Origin: Nitrospira sp.
GTDB lineage: Bacteria; Nitrospirota; Nitrospiria; Nitrospirales; Nitrospiraceae
Assembly: GCA_018242685.1 (NCBI GenBank)
Contig: JAFEBM010000012.1
Span: 36,925-100,924, forward strand
Direction: 5' to 3'
Length of the DNA: 64,000 bases
Shown: piece after piece, positions 16,833 through 25,585 of the stretch
Position numbering within the stretch: the stretch's first letter is position 1
Layout: each line of letters starts with the position of its first letter
Position numbers and translations under genes: made by a program
The notes under the pieces: generated by a model
Told to the model about the DNA's origin: nothing
Databases searched by the model: none
What the model saw: only the letters and a program-made list of their open reading frames with translations

Positions 16833-18509
16833 CTACAACGACCAGATCTCTTGAAGTTTGCCAACTAATTGCTCCTGTCGATTATGGAGAACCTCAAGGG
16901 TCCATTCCGTCTCGTTTAGAACCTGTGTTGTTAGGACAAACGGGCTAATGCCTTTGGCTGACTTAAAGTATCTTTCCTTCTTTTCTTCAAAGTCAAAATT
17001 CTGCGCCTCGCTGTTTTTTGCTCGCGACAGCAATACTAAATTCGCGACGCGATGAAGCCATCCGGTTCGCTCCTTTTCATCCGGGAACCATTTCAACCAC
17101 TGGCTCCCATCCTTCGGTGTTTGAGGCAAGACATGCTCGATGGTGATGGTTGAGTGGTCGTACTTTGCTCCGCCTCCCGAAAGTGCATGGTCGAGCCTCA
17201 GTAGGACATACCTACGGACCCTCGTCATTTCATAGAGATTTGCATTTAGGCCTTGCAGGACCTTTGCTCTATCATCGTCTGTCAGATGCAGATTAGATCC
17301 TGACACAAGCACGTCATTACCCTTTTCCAGATCCGCAAGTAACTTAGCATATCGCTCTAATCGCTCATTTACGCTCAGTCGCATGACCAGAAACCCAGCC
17401 GCCAACCTTTCCAAACCTTGGAAAAACGGATCAAGCCACTCTGGCTTGCTTTCATGCCTTGTCAACGCAACGATAGCCGTTGGCACCCAATCAACATTGT
17501 CTATTTGCTTTAGCCATCGTAAATGCTCATTGATCCTTTCCGCCCCTGCTTCGCCTTTGTAATTACATTGCGTGATCGTTTGTAGTGCATCACCATACGG
17601 CTCCAGTTCATCATCAATAAACTTGGTAGCGTGTTCTTTCGGTCTTATGTGGTCACGTATTTCTTTCAAGATTGTGCTTTCGAGCTTCTTCCTCACATGA
17701 ATCATGCGAATGTGCGCGAAAAGATTTTTGAAATCATCAAGCCCCAGATTTTCTTCAATCACCTCCCACTTCCGAGCATATTTCTCCTGTCTTTGGTTAT
17801 CGATCGCGCCTATAATCTCTGCCTTAAGAATGTCAGCGTGGGAGAGATCTAGCCCACGGCTATTTAGAACTGTGAAAATTCTGTAGGCCGAGTATTCGTC
17901 TACTGTAGAAACTACGACCATCATGCATTTGTTAATAACAAATCTCGTGAACTCCTGAAGCTTGTCCCGTCTATCCTTGAGTCTCTCACACAGATACAGC
18001 GCGTTTGCTCGGATGTTGCGTTGTGCGTCATTCCGAAGTGAGGGAGCGTTCACTTTTGGGAGGGCTGCGATGCCGTTCTCGTTCTGGATAAACTTCTCAA
18101 AGAATTCAGCATCCTGTTCCCGCAATCGAAGCCTGAATTCATTTTTTAATCCCTCATGTGGCTTACCCTCCTGTCGAAGATAGCCTGAAATGTGATCTAC
18201 ACCAAGATGTCTCAGCACTGAGAGTAGAATCGTCAACGTAGTCAGTCGTTGCTGCCCATCAATCACTAAAGCATCAGAAGGGTCTTCTGGCTTGACGAGC
18301 ACGATGCTCCCAAGAAAATAGGGATCCTTATCTAGGGTCTCCTTCTTCTCGTCCTGCCTGAAAGCCGCCCAAAGATCCTCCAGCAGTTCCCCTGCTTCTT
18401 CCGTGGTCCATGCATAAGGCCGCTGATACCGCGGAAGTCTGAACCGGAAGGAGTTGCTGAATATGTCCGTACAATAGTACTCCTTACCGACGATCTGAAC
18501 TGCGCTCAT
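16833..18509 (-). CDS. DUF262/DUF1524 protein (GmrSD-like predicted nuclease)
   Basis: A 558-aa protein. The N-terminal DUF262 domain carries RYQRPYAW and DGQQRLTTL (84-92), the ParB/Srx-like nucleotide-dependent site seen in GmrS. The C-terminal DUF1524 domain has the HNH-like IEHVLPQ near residue 458, then RVANLVLL and a following Asn. Proteins of this fusion type include GmrSD enzymes that cut glucosylated phage DNA and other anti-phage nucleases; the length fits. The local sequence is visibly more AT-rich than its neighbours, suggesting transfer. It starts at ATG 18509 after GGAGGGAAGC. A defence role is inferred; the substrate is unknown. Confidence 0.88.
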   Translation of the reverse strand: MSAVQIVGKEYYCTDIFSNSFRFRLPRYQRPYAWTTEEAGELLEDLWAAFRQDEKKETLDKDPYFLGSIVLVKPEDPSDALVIDGQQRLTTLTILLSVLRHLGVDHISGYLRQEGKPHEGLKNEFRLRLREQDAEFFEKFIQNENGIAALPKVNAPSLRNDAQRNIRANALYLCERLKDRRDKLQEFTRFVINKCMMVVVSTVDEYSAYRIFTVLNSRGLDLSHADILKAEIIGAIDNQRQEKYARKWEVIEENLGLDDFKNLFAHIRMIHVRKKLESTILKEIRDHIRPKEHATKFIDDELEPYGDALQTITQCNYKGEAGAERINEHLRWLKQIDNVDWVPTAIVALTRHESKPEWLDPFFQGLERLAAGFLVMRLSVNERLERYAKLLADLEKGNDVLVSGSNLHLTDDDRAKVLQGLNANLYEMTRVRRYVLLRLDHALSGGGAKYDHSTITIEHVLPQTPKDGSQWLKWFPDEKERTGWLHRVANLVLLSRAKNSEAQNFDFEEKKERYFKSAKGISPFVLTTQVLNETEWTLEVLHNRQEQLVGKLQEIWSL

Positions 18510-18591
18510 GCTTCCCTCCGCACATAATGTTCACTCTCAGATGTTCACGGTTCGCTTAGCCGATATCGATGGAAAGGCATAAGATGCCGTT

Positions 18592-18726
18592 TCACTTGGC
18601 AGTCCGGAGAGGATGCACTTTTGTCTTGAACGAATCAAGTTCAGTTATGGGGTAATATTCATCGACTGTCTGCTCATTTGTGATTTGCCACGATGCCACC
18701 ACCAAAATCAGTTTGTCTGTCAGCAC
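18592..18726 (-). CDS. Possible small protein overlapping the AAA ATPase stop
   Basis: An open frame of 44 codons beginning at GTG 18726, which shares one base with the ATPase TAG stop; GGAG lies 7 bp upstream. The peptide is protein-like (LTDKLILVVASW ... YYPITELDSF) and resembles the strand pattern of a bacterial PH-like domain fragment. It could be a coupled small subunit, or the remnant of a longer ATPase tail cut off by a frameshift, since it lies in a different frame from the ATPase. It is not recognised and is short, so confidence is low. Confidence 0.35.
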   Translation of the reverse strand: MLTDKLILVVASWQITNEQTVDEYYPITELDSFKTKVHPLRTAK

Positions 18727-19964
18727 TACCCATCTCCGTTTTTGGATTGGCAAAATCCCACTGTCTCTCGTTCCTCTATCGATTCCCCCGGCTTCGAAGC
18801 CTCTTTCCGCTGCATGCGTAGAGTATCCAGGCTTTTGAACAGATGGTCGTCGTTCGGTGGAAGATCGTCGTGTGTGCATTCGAGCAGTGCGCTCACGATG
18901 ATTTCCTGGACATAGGCCATCGAGAAGCCATCCGATCGTCTGGCTGCCGTTTCAAGGGCAGGATCTGAAAAAAACTTCCCACCCCGTTTGCGCAGAAGAG
19001 CGAGACGCTGGTCGTACTTGGGTAATTCAAACCTCCAGACCCGATCGAACCGGCTTGGGCGGTGAATCAGCGCTGGGTCCAGCTTGTCCGGCTCATTGCA
19101 GGTTGCAATCACCAACACCCCGTTCAGTACCTTGAGTCCATCCAGTAAGTTCAGAAAGTGGGATAGCGAAATCTCTTTGGTCTGCACGATCCGGTCCAAA
19201 TCCTCCAATAAGACAACCGCCGGAGTATACTTCTCGGCCAGATCCATGGCGTAGCGGAGCATGCCGTCATCCACATCGGCCGTTCCCAGCACGGAGATGA
19301 ATTTCGCGGGCGTGTTGGAAGCCAGCGTCTTGAGCGTGAGCGTCTTCCCGCAGCCCGGCGGCCCGGCAAAGAGAAATCCCCGGCGGTGCGGGATGCCGAG
19401 CGACGCGTACCGCTCTGAACCGGAAAAAAAGCCATCCACATTCACCCTGATATCCCGTGCCATGTGAGTCGGCAGCACCAGATCATCCCACGAGTGTGCG
19501 GTCACTGGAATGTTGTCGCCGTTGACGACATAAATTTCTTTCTTCTCTTTATGTCTGGCTTGGCCGTACCGGTCCAGCACGAGAAGCAAGTCTCGAAAGG
19601 CCGCAAGAGACTTGGTTGCAACGAAATAGATTTCGGCTAAGCCATTGCCAACCACGAGCGAAAACTTGTGACAGTGGATGTCGTGGCCGTTCCAGACCAA
19701 TTCAATGGTTCCTCGCCAGCTATAGGCGTTCGCCTCATTGGAAACAGCGTTCCAATCCCGGAATACTCCTGCTGCAACGAGCGGGAAAGCCATGCGACGT
19801 GTGACTGCCGCCTGGTGCCACTCTCCCAGACAATCCAATAGATAGTTCAGCGACACCTCCCGAGCTGAGTCTCCATCGATTTGATGAACGACCCAGCCTG
19901 CCTCGCGTGGATGCGCGGCAAGAAATCGATCACTCTGTCTCTGGAGATACAGGGACTCACTCAT
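18726..19964 (-). CDS. BCS1-like AAA+ ATPase
   Basis: A 412-aa protein. A ~170-residue N-terminal domain of unknown function precedes a AAA core: Walker A GPPGCGKT near residue 203, Walker B VVLLEDLDR near 254, sensor 1 VLVIATCNEPDKLDPAL, and an arginine-finger region RPSRFDRVW. This arrangement is that of the Bcs1-type AAA family, which in bacteria is poorly characterised and sometimes found beside nucleases. The start is ATG 19964 with a very strong AAGGAGG 6 bp upstream; a longer frame to 20045 is unlikely. It lies on the same strand as the DUF262 gene with ~80 bp of non-coding sequence plus a tiny ORF between. Functional coupling is inferred only from neighbourhood. Confidence 0.88.
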   Translation of the reverse strand: MSESLYLQRQSDRFLAAHPREAGWVVHQIDGDSAREVSLNYLLDCLGEWHQAAVTRRMAFPLVAAGVFRDWNAVSNEANAYSWRGTIELVWNGHDIHCHKFSLVVGNGLAEIYFVATKSLAAFRDLLLVLDRYGQARHKEKKEIYVVNGDNIPVTAHSWDDLVLPTHMARDIRVNVDGFFSGSERYASLGIPHRRGFLFAGPPGCGKTLTLKTLASNTPAKFISVLGTADVDDGMLRYAMDLAEKYTPAVVLLEDLDRIVQTKEISLSHFLNLLDGLKVLNGVLVIATCNEPDKLDPALIHRPSRFDRVWRFELPKYDQRLALLRKRGGKFFSDPALETAARRSDGFSMAYVQEIIVSALLECTHDDLPPNDDHLFKSLDTLRMQRKEASKPGESIEERETVGFCQSKNGDG

Positions 19965-20058
19965 GGTTTTCCTCCTTCTCGATGGGCGAAGAAAACCTAA
20001 CATGGAGGTGTGACAGAATAGGTCTCTGTGCCAGAGAGTCAGCAAGCGCCCTTCGATC

Positions 20059-20256
20059 TAACCCGGATTCGGCATTTGAATAGTTACGATCAAGAGCGAG
20101 CGATCAGAGTCCCTTGCAAGATGGGAAGATGACGCGTTCTCAGTGAAGAGGGGGGGCATGCTCGCGGAAGCGGGCATCCAGGCGTTCTGGATTTTCTGGA
20201 TTCCCGCTTGAAGCATGCGGGAATGACGAGAGGGAGGGGACCGTGGTCAACTGCGG
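20059..20256 (-). repeat. Right copy of the ~195-bp inverted repeat
   Basis: The reverse complement of 20059-20256 aligns with 15697-15890 along its whole length, including both hairpins and the flanking TCATCTTCCCATCTTGC block. Differences are scattered substitutions plus a few small indels, so the pair is old rather than a fresh duplication. It lies between the AAA ATPase start and the WYL regulator stop. Confidence 0.85.
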
Positions 20257-20275
20257 ACTTATAGCCAGCTCTACG

Positions 20276-21286
20276 CTACCGAGAGGATCGATACAATTGA
20301 GCTGCGGCTGTCAGTTGGCCGGAGACATTCTCAATCAGCGCTTGCGGACCAAGCACCTTCGCACCAGGCCCGAAGGACAGAATCCAGGCGGTCAATTCGT
20401 CGAGGCCGCCGCACTGCATGGTCAGAATGACGGAGCCGTCCTTCTGGAGTTTGAGCGTCTGCGTTGGATGCCAGCTTCGTTCTTTGACGAAATAAGCCCA
20501 CTCAGGCGCAATCCAGATCTTCACTTCCTGCGGCGGCTCCTCGATCAGACCGAAGGCTCGATCAAGGCGTTCCGCAAGGGGAACCTTGGGCAGCTCGAAC
20601 ATATCCTCCGTGACCGTGATGCTCTTGATTCGCTCCAACGCGAATATTCTCAGCGCCCTCGCTTGATGCGAGTGACCCACGAGATACAGACCATACTGGT
20701 ACAGGATCAACTGATAAGGATCGACCAAATAATCCCGAGGACGCTCTCCGGGCTTCCGGTAACCGTGAAGGACAACCGTGAGCTGGCGCAACAACGCCTT
20801 CCGGACGGAATCCAGGGTTTGCCTTTGTGCGGCATAGGCTCGGATCGGTCGCTGAAGAGGAGAAAACGTTGTCACGATTCGCTCAAGATGATTTCTGACC
20901 TTGTCGGGTAAACCTGCTTCAACTTTCTTGATGAGGGCCTCCAGATCGTCAACAAACGATGTTCCTTTCAAATAGGCTACATGACTCTGGGCAAGATGGA
21001 GCGACATGAGCTCGTACGGCGACACCGCGACCTCCAACCCCGTGAAGCCGGAAGGAAGTCTCCACCTTCCATCTTCCTGTTCCAGCGGATAACCAGAATC
21101 TTCGAGCTGCTGCAGGTCTCGGTGGACCTGGCGCTTCGTGACTTGGAGTTCATCGGCCAACTCTCCCACCGTCGCTCCGCCGATGAGCCGACGGAGCATG
21201 ACGCTGATACGAGCGACCTGGCTATAACGTTTGGGTTTCCGTCCCTTGCGATGGGCCACGGCTGATCCACTGTTAACGGAAGACAT
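20276..21286 (-). CDS. WYL-domain transcriptional regulator (DeoR-type HTH)
   Basis: A 336-aa protein: an N-terminal winged helix (~25-80, ATVGELADELQVTKRQVHRDLQQLE), a linker and a WYL domain (~165-235, DPYQLILYQYGLYLVGHS), then the WCX extension. WYL regulators sense ligands, often nucleic acid, and control DNA-damage or defence genes. The start overlaps the isoaspartyl-peptidase stop by 14 bp, so it belongs to the leftward housekeeping cluster rather than clearly to the island, whose right repeat ends 20 bp from its stop. The target genes are unknown. Confidence 0.87.
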   Translation of the reverse strand: MSSVNSGSAVAHRKGRKPKRYSQVARISVMLRRLIGGATVGELADELQVTKRQVHRDLQQLEDSGYPLEQEDGRWRLPSGFTGLEVAVSPYELMSLHLAQSHVAYLKGTSFVDDLEALIKKVEAGLPDKVRNHLERIVTTFSPLQRPIRAYAAQRQTLDSVRKALLRQLTVVLHGYRKPGERPRDYLVDPYQLILYQYGLYLVGHSHQARALRIFALERIKSITVTEDMFELPKVPLAERLDRAFGLIEEPPQEVKIWIAPEWAYFVKERSWHPTQTLKLQKDGSVILTMQCGGLDELTAWILSFGPGAKVLGPQALIENVSGQLTAAAQLYRSSR

Positions 21287-22157
21287 CCTTGACTACCGGC
21301 GCTCCGCGTCCGGACCAGTAACCTGCCATCATGTGGGGTGTGGAATGGCGGATGGTGAATCGTCCTTGGTGAGTGAGGACCAGACATCCCGCTGATCCGT
21401 CGATCCGAGCGACCAACTTCTGCAACACGAGCCGAGCCGCAGTTGCCGGTGTGTTCCCTTTGGTTAAGCGATCGCAAATCCCTTTGGCCACGGCCAAGCG
21501 AATGATGCTCTCGCCCCATCCCGTCATCGACACGGCGCCGGTTTCATTATCAGCATACACCCCGCAGCCAATGATCGGTGTGTCCCCGACTCGCCCAGGC
21601 AACATGCGATCGATCCCACCGGTCGAGGCACCGGCGGCCACCGTTCCGGTTCGATCGAGTGCGACGGCTCCAACCGTTCCATGCCGATCCAGCGAAGATT
21701 TCTTCCGCTTCAGCATCGAACCATAGGAGAGATGGCGGAGTGGAGTCTGAAGTCGGTGGCGCTCCATCTTGAAACACCTGGCGAACTTCGTCGCCAACGA
21801 CCCCACGAGCAAGACATGATCCGTTTCTTCCATCACAAGGCGCGCTGCGGTGATGGGATGAATGATGCCTTCAACGGAAGCCACCGCCCCGGCGCGCAAA
21901 CTATCCCCTTCCATGATGGAGGCATCCATCCGCTGTATGCCATCCAACTGGAGTCGCGCTCCCTTGCCCGCATTGAACAGTCCGCTACGCTCGAGTACGC
22001 GAATCGTGTGCTCCACGGCAAGAAGCGCCGAGCTGCCGCGATCCAGCAAATGATAGCCGACTTGCAAGGCGGCCTGTAGGCAGGCGGCTTGTAGTGAGGT
22101 CATGGCGCGAGAGCCTGCGCCCCCGTGCGCAATGATGATGGGATGGACGGATTTCAA
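21273..22157 (-). CDS. Isoaspartyl peptidase / plant-type L-asparaginase
   Basis: A 294-aa N-terminal nucleophile (Ntn) hydrolase that self-cleaves into two subunits. The cleavage site is before Thr161 (HG-TVGAVALD), and the downstream AAGASTGG loop holds substrate. The N-terminal HGGAG and NAGKGARLQLDG match the alpha subunit. It hydrolyses isoaspartyl dipeptides formed by protein damage, and sometimes free asparagine. The usual Asp before the catalytic Thr is replaced by Gly (HGT rather than DT), a modest variation. The stop overlaps the WYL start; the start overlaps the upstream gene (ATGA). Confidence 0.9.
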   Translation of the reverse strand: MKSVHPIIIAHGGAGSRAMTSLQAACLQAALQVGYHLLDRGSSALLAVEHTIRVLERSGLFNAGKGARLQLDGIQRMDASIMEGDSLRAGAVASVEGIIHPITAARLVMEETDHVLLVGSLATKFARCFKMERHRLQTPLRHLSYGSMLKRKKSSLDRHGTVGAVALDRTGTVAAGASTGGIDRMLPGRVGDTPIIGCGVYADNETGAVSMTGWGESIIRLAVAKGICDRLTKGNTPATAARLVLQKLVARIDGSAGCLVLTHQGRFTIRHSTPHMMAGYWSGRGAPVVKDVFR

Positions 22158-22720
22158 TTCAAGAGCAGATCCCGGGTCTTTTGATAGGCGGGATTTTGCA
22201 TGCGATCCAGATCGGACCGCACGAATCCCAGACCCGTTACGCAGAGTTCGAAGTTCTCGGACAATTTTTGGAACAAGGGCAAATTGGTTTCGGCATCATC
22301 GCGGCCTATTTGCGCCACGATCCCGTAGGACCGTTTGCCGGTCTTCATATAGTCCACAAGAAAGTCTTTGTGATAGATCGGGCCGGCCGATTTGAGCCGT
22401 CGGAGATACTCGGGAAAGAGTCCCGCCATGAACAGCGTGAAATCACCGATGTGACGATGCACATCCCGCTCACGATCCAGCGACTGGGCTTCGAGCATGA
22501 CCTCCGATTCAAAGAGCAAATCGACGACGCTATCGACCGGCTGATTCTGTTGATTTCTGATCTTATAGAGCTGATCCGTATGGGTGAAATCGACCAAAAG
22601 GTTGGAGAGGTACGATGTAACCTTGGCGTCAGGCCAGCCAAGGTGTTCCGTGAAGCTCTTTTCGGTTAACGCGACGAAGAGTTGCCGGAGCGGATGTCGT
22701 GGAGGAACTTGAGCGCCCAT
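22154..22720 (-). CDS. Conserved hypothetical protein
   Basis: A 188-aa, mostly helical soluble protein with no motif I recognise. It begins GAQVPPRHPLRQLFVALTE. Visible conserved-looking stretches include LSNLLVDFTHTDQLYKI, RHIGDFTLFMAGLFPEYL and the C-terminal FELCVTGLGFVRSDLDRM. ATG 22720 follows GGAGGTGG at good spacing; the longer frame to 22867 overlaps the tail of dtd and is rejected. The 3' end overlaps the isoaspartyl peptidase by 4 bp, so the two are translationally coupled. Confidence 0.75.
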   Translation of the reverse strand: MGAQVPPRHPLRQLFVALTEKSFTEHLGWPDAKVTSYLSNLLVDFTHTDQLYKIRNQQNQPVDSVVDLLFESEVMLEAQSLDRERDVHRHIGDFTLFMAGLFPEYLRRLKSAGPIYHKDFLVDYMKTGKRSYGIVAQIGRDDAETNLPLFQKLSENFELCVTGLGFVRSDLDRMQNPAYQKTRDLLLN

Positions 22721-22838
22721 CTCCACCTCCTGCGAAGGCCGATGAGGCTTGAACTCAGTATACCAGATCTCACCTACGAACCGGATTCCACTCTTGCCGA
22801 TTCTATCGGAACTCCGACAACAAACCTTGAGTTCCGGA

Positions 22839-23288
22839 TTAACGCCTCTCGCGGCTGTCCACCACAAAGGTCACCGGCCCATCGTTTACCAATGTCACGC
22901 TCATATGCGCCGCAAAGACACCGGTTTCCACCGATGTTCCGCATGCCCGTAGATCAGCCGCGACCTGTTCATAGAGGCGCTTGGCCAAGTCGGGAAGAGC
23001 AGCTTCATCAAAGCTGGGGCGGCGTCCGTTGTCGGTCCTGCCTAACAGAGTGAATTGAGAGACCAACAGCACGGCGCCATCTACATCCGTCAGCGATCGA
23101 TTCATCTTCCCTTGTTCGTCGGAGAAAATGCGGAGGCTTCGGACCTTCTCAACCATGTACGCGATATCCGACTCATTATCGCCTTTCGCGACACCCAACA
23201 AGACCATCAAGCCATGGTGGATCCGGCCCACGACGCTGCCATCAACCTCGACGGAAGCACGAGTGACGCGCTGAAGGACCGCTCTCAT
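22839..23288 (-). CDS. dtd: D-aminoacyl-tRNA deacylase
   Basis: A 149-aa enzyme that removes D-amino acids and mischarged glycine from tRNA. The family's signatures are present: MRAVLQRVTRASVEVDG at the start, LLVSQFTLLG near 78-87 and the Gly-cisPro motif NDGPVT near 137. The true start is ATG 23288; the open frame to 23498 is non-native. It lies 8 bp after ogt, in a murJ-ogt-dtd run. Confidence 0.95.
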   Translation of the reverse strand: MRAVLQRVTRASVEVDGSVVGRIHHGLMVLLGVAKGDNESDIAYMVEKVRSLRIFSDEQGKMNRSLTDVDGAVLLVSQFTLLGRTDNGRRPSFDEAALPDLAKRLYEQVAADLRACGTSVETGVFAAHMSVTLVNDGPVTFVVDSRERR

Positions 23289-23296
23289 CGCTTGGG

Positions 23297-23815
23297 TTAT
23301 CCTCGTTGCAGTTGAGTCAATGTCCCTTCGAGAGCCAGCAGCTTGCGTTTCATGGACAGCCCGCCGGAGAACCCACCGAGCGACGCGTCGTGAGCGACGA
23401 TCCGGTGACAGGGGATGACGATCGGGATCGGATTCGCGCCGACCGCATTGCCGACCGCACGGGCATAGTGCCTGCCACCCACACGCACAGCGATCCATTG
23501 ATACGAACGGAGCTTGCCGTATGGGACCCGCTGTAACGTCCGCCAGACCTTCCGTTGAAACGATGTTCCCTGCGACAGATCAAGCGGCACATCGAAGGTA
23601 TTCCGTCTCCCGGAAAGATAATCGAGCAGCTGGCGGCGAGCCGTTTCCAGTCGCGCGGACTCTCCTTGTTGCACCGGCCCATTCGATTGTGACCTAAGAT
23701 CGAACTCAACGGCGCGTTTCGACCGTTTCGGCAACACAATGGCTTGAATCCCTTTCGGAGATTCCGCGAGTCCCATCCAACCCCAGGGTGAACGAAAGAT
23801 CATCGAGCGCTGCAT
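23297..23815 (-). CDS. ogt: Methylated-DNA--protein-cysteine S-methyltransferase
   Basis: A 172-aa suicide enzyme that repairs O6-alkylguanine by moving the alkyl group to its own cysteine. The active site PCHR has Cys136 (IPIVIPCHRIV), preceded by the helix-turn-helix region FQRKVWRTLQRVPYGKLRSY. An RNase H-like N-terminal domain is present, as in Ogt/MGMT. No AdaA or AlkA domain is fused. It is followed by dtd after 8 bp and preceded by murJ after 13 bp. Confidence 0.95.
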   Translation of the reverse strand: MQRSMIFRSPWGWMGLAESPKGIQAIVLPKRSKRAVEFDLRSQSNGPVQQGESARLETARRQLLDYLSGRRNTFDVPLDLSQGTSFQRKVWRTLQRVPYGKLRSYQWIAVRVGGRHYARAVGNAVGANPIPIVIPCHRIVAHDASLGGFSGGLSMKRKLLALEGTLTQLQRG

Positions 23816-23828
23816 GACTCGCTCCTTG

Positions 23829-25442
23829 TTATGCCGTCAATCGACCCAACTTTCTGCGCACCATCCCCCACACGATTTCAAGTTCCTCCGACTGAAACAG
23901 CGCATGGACCGCGAGATACCCACCGACACTCAGGCCGATCGCGGCAACGAGCATCGCGGATTTGGTGACCCATTCAGCCGGGTGCGTCCATATCTGCGCC
24001 TCAGCTGTCCACCAGCATGCGATCATCAGCGGAATACATGCGACCAGGACCCGCAGAGAAGACCGTCCCACCGATCTCCAGTCAACTCCGCCTAGTCTCC
24101 GGTTCAATACCGCCACCAGAATGATTCCATTGACCATGGCCGCCAATGCCGTGGCGAGCGCCAACCCTGCCGCACCGAGAACCGACATCAACACCAGCGA
24201 GAAGACGATATTCGCCGCCAGCGCGACCGCCGCCGAGATGGCCGGCGTCCTGGTATCTTGCAGCGAATAGAACGCCGTGACGATGATACGAACCCCTCCG
24301 AACGCCCACAAGCCGACGGCGTAGCAGAGGACCGTCAGCGCCGTTTCAGCCGTATCTTGCGCAGTGAATGTGCCGTGCTCGAAAAAAAGATGCACGATTG
24401 GCGTGCGCAGCAGAATCAAGCCGACCATCGCCGGCACGATGATGAAGAGAATCATACGCAGGCCGAACCCGAGCGTGGTGCGCAGTTCCTCCAACGCGCC
24501 TCTTGCCGCTTGCGACGATAGCGTAGGAAGAATCGCCGTCGCCAACGCGACCCCGAAGATGCCCAGTGGAAATTGGATCAGCCGCATGCCGTAAAACAGA
24601 TAGGTCGGTCCGCCGGCAAAGAACGACGCCAACACCGTGCTCACCGTCAGGTTGATCTGAGTCACGGAAAGGCCGAGCAGCGTGGGCACCATCAACCTGC
24701 CGATCCGCCGCAGGCCCGGATGGCCCGGCTCGAATCGGAAGCCGAACAGCAATCCCCGCAGTTTTAGGCTGGGAAGCTGCATGACGAACTGGGCCGCTCC
24801 TCCCGCCACCACGCCGATCGCCACCCCGATGATCGGCTCGCTCAGAAGCGGAGCTAGCCACACGGCGCCGATGATGATGAAGATGTTGAGGAAAAGCGGT
24901 GAGAAGGCCGGCGCCGCAAAGGCTCGCACCGAGTTCAGAATGCCCATGGCCAACGCCGCCAAGCTGATGAACAGAAGGTACGGAAACATGACGCGGGCGA
25001 GCAGCGTCGTGAGCGCGAGTTTATCGGGATGGTCCTGAAATCCCGGCGCGAGCAGCTGGACAAGCCAAGGAGCGGCCACAATCCCCACCATCGTCACCAG
25101 CGTAACTATGGTCAGGAGCGTCGTGAACACCGCGCTGGCTAGTTCCCAGGCCTCCTGTTTGCTCCGCGTCGTCCGGTATTCCGTATACACGGGAATGAAG
25201 GCCGACGACATCGAACCTTCAGCAAACAGCTCGCGGAGGAGGCTGGGGACACGGAACGCGATGAAAAAAGCGTCCGCCGCCGGCGTCGCGCCGAACAATC
25301 TGGCCAACACCATGTCGCGGATGAAGCCGAGGATACGACTGGAAAACGTGGCGACGCCGATCACCCCAGCCGCTTTGACGACTGATTGATTCTCATCCTG
25401 CAGCTTGACTGGAGCGCCGGTCGAAACGGTGGGCTCTGACAT
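23829..25442 (-). CDS. murJ: Lipid II flippase MurJ
   Basis: A 537-aa integral membrane protein with about 14 helices. It carries peptidoglycan precursor lipid II across the inner membrane. Early signatures FSRILGFIRDMVLARLFG and ADAFFIAFRVPSLLRELFAEGSMSSAFIPVY are typical of MurJ/MviN. Length is normal. It starts at ATG 25442 and heads the leftward cluster murJ-ogt-dtd. It works in the same pathway as mtgA at 14.8 kb. Confidence 0.96.
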   Translation of the reverse strand: MSEPTVSTGAPVKLQDENQSVVKAAGVIGVATFSSRILGFIRDMVLARLFGATPAADAFFIAFRVPSLLRELFAEGSMSSAFIPVYTEYRTTRSKQEAWELASAVFTTLLTIVTLVTMVGIVAAPWLVQLLAPGFQDHPDKLALTTLLARVMFPYLLFISLAALAMGILNSVRAFAAPAFSPLFLNIFIIIGAVWLAPLLSEPIIGVAIGVVAGGAAQFVMQLPSLKLRGLLFGFRFEPGHPGLRRIGRLMVPTLLGLSVTQINLTVSTVLASFFAGGPTYLFYGMRLIQFPLGIFGVALATAILPTLSSQAARGALEELRTTLGFGLRMILFIIVPAMVGLILLRTPIVHLFFEHGTFTAQDTAETALTVLCYAVGLWAFGGVRIIVTAFYSLQDTRTPAISAAVALAANIVFSLVLMSVLGAAGLALATALAAMVNGIILVAVLNRRLGGVDWRSVGRSSLRVLVACIPLMIACWWTAEAQIWTHPAEWVTKSAMLVAAIGLSVGGYLAVHALFQSEELEIVWGMVRRKLGRLTA

Positions 25443-25585
25443 GGACCGGATTCTAGCGGAACGATCGCAGGCCGTCTATCGATGTAGCAATTTTACTGCT
25501 GCTTAAGAGATCAGCTTGAGTTAGTCCTTCAGTCAACATATTTTCTTTCGCATCGCTTATAATCTGCCGGCGGATCTATTGGTTT

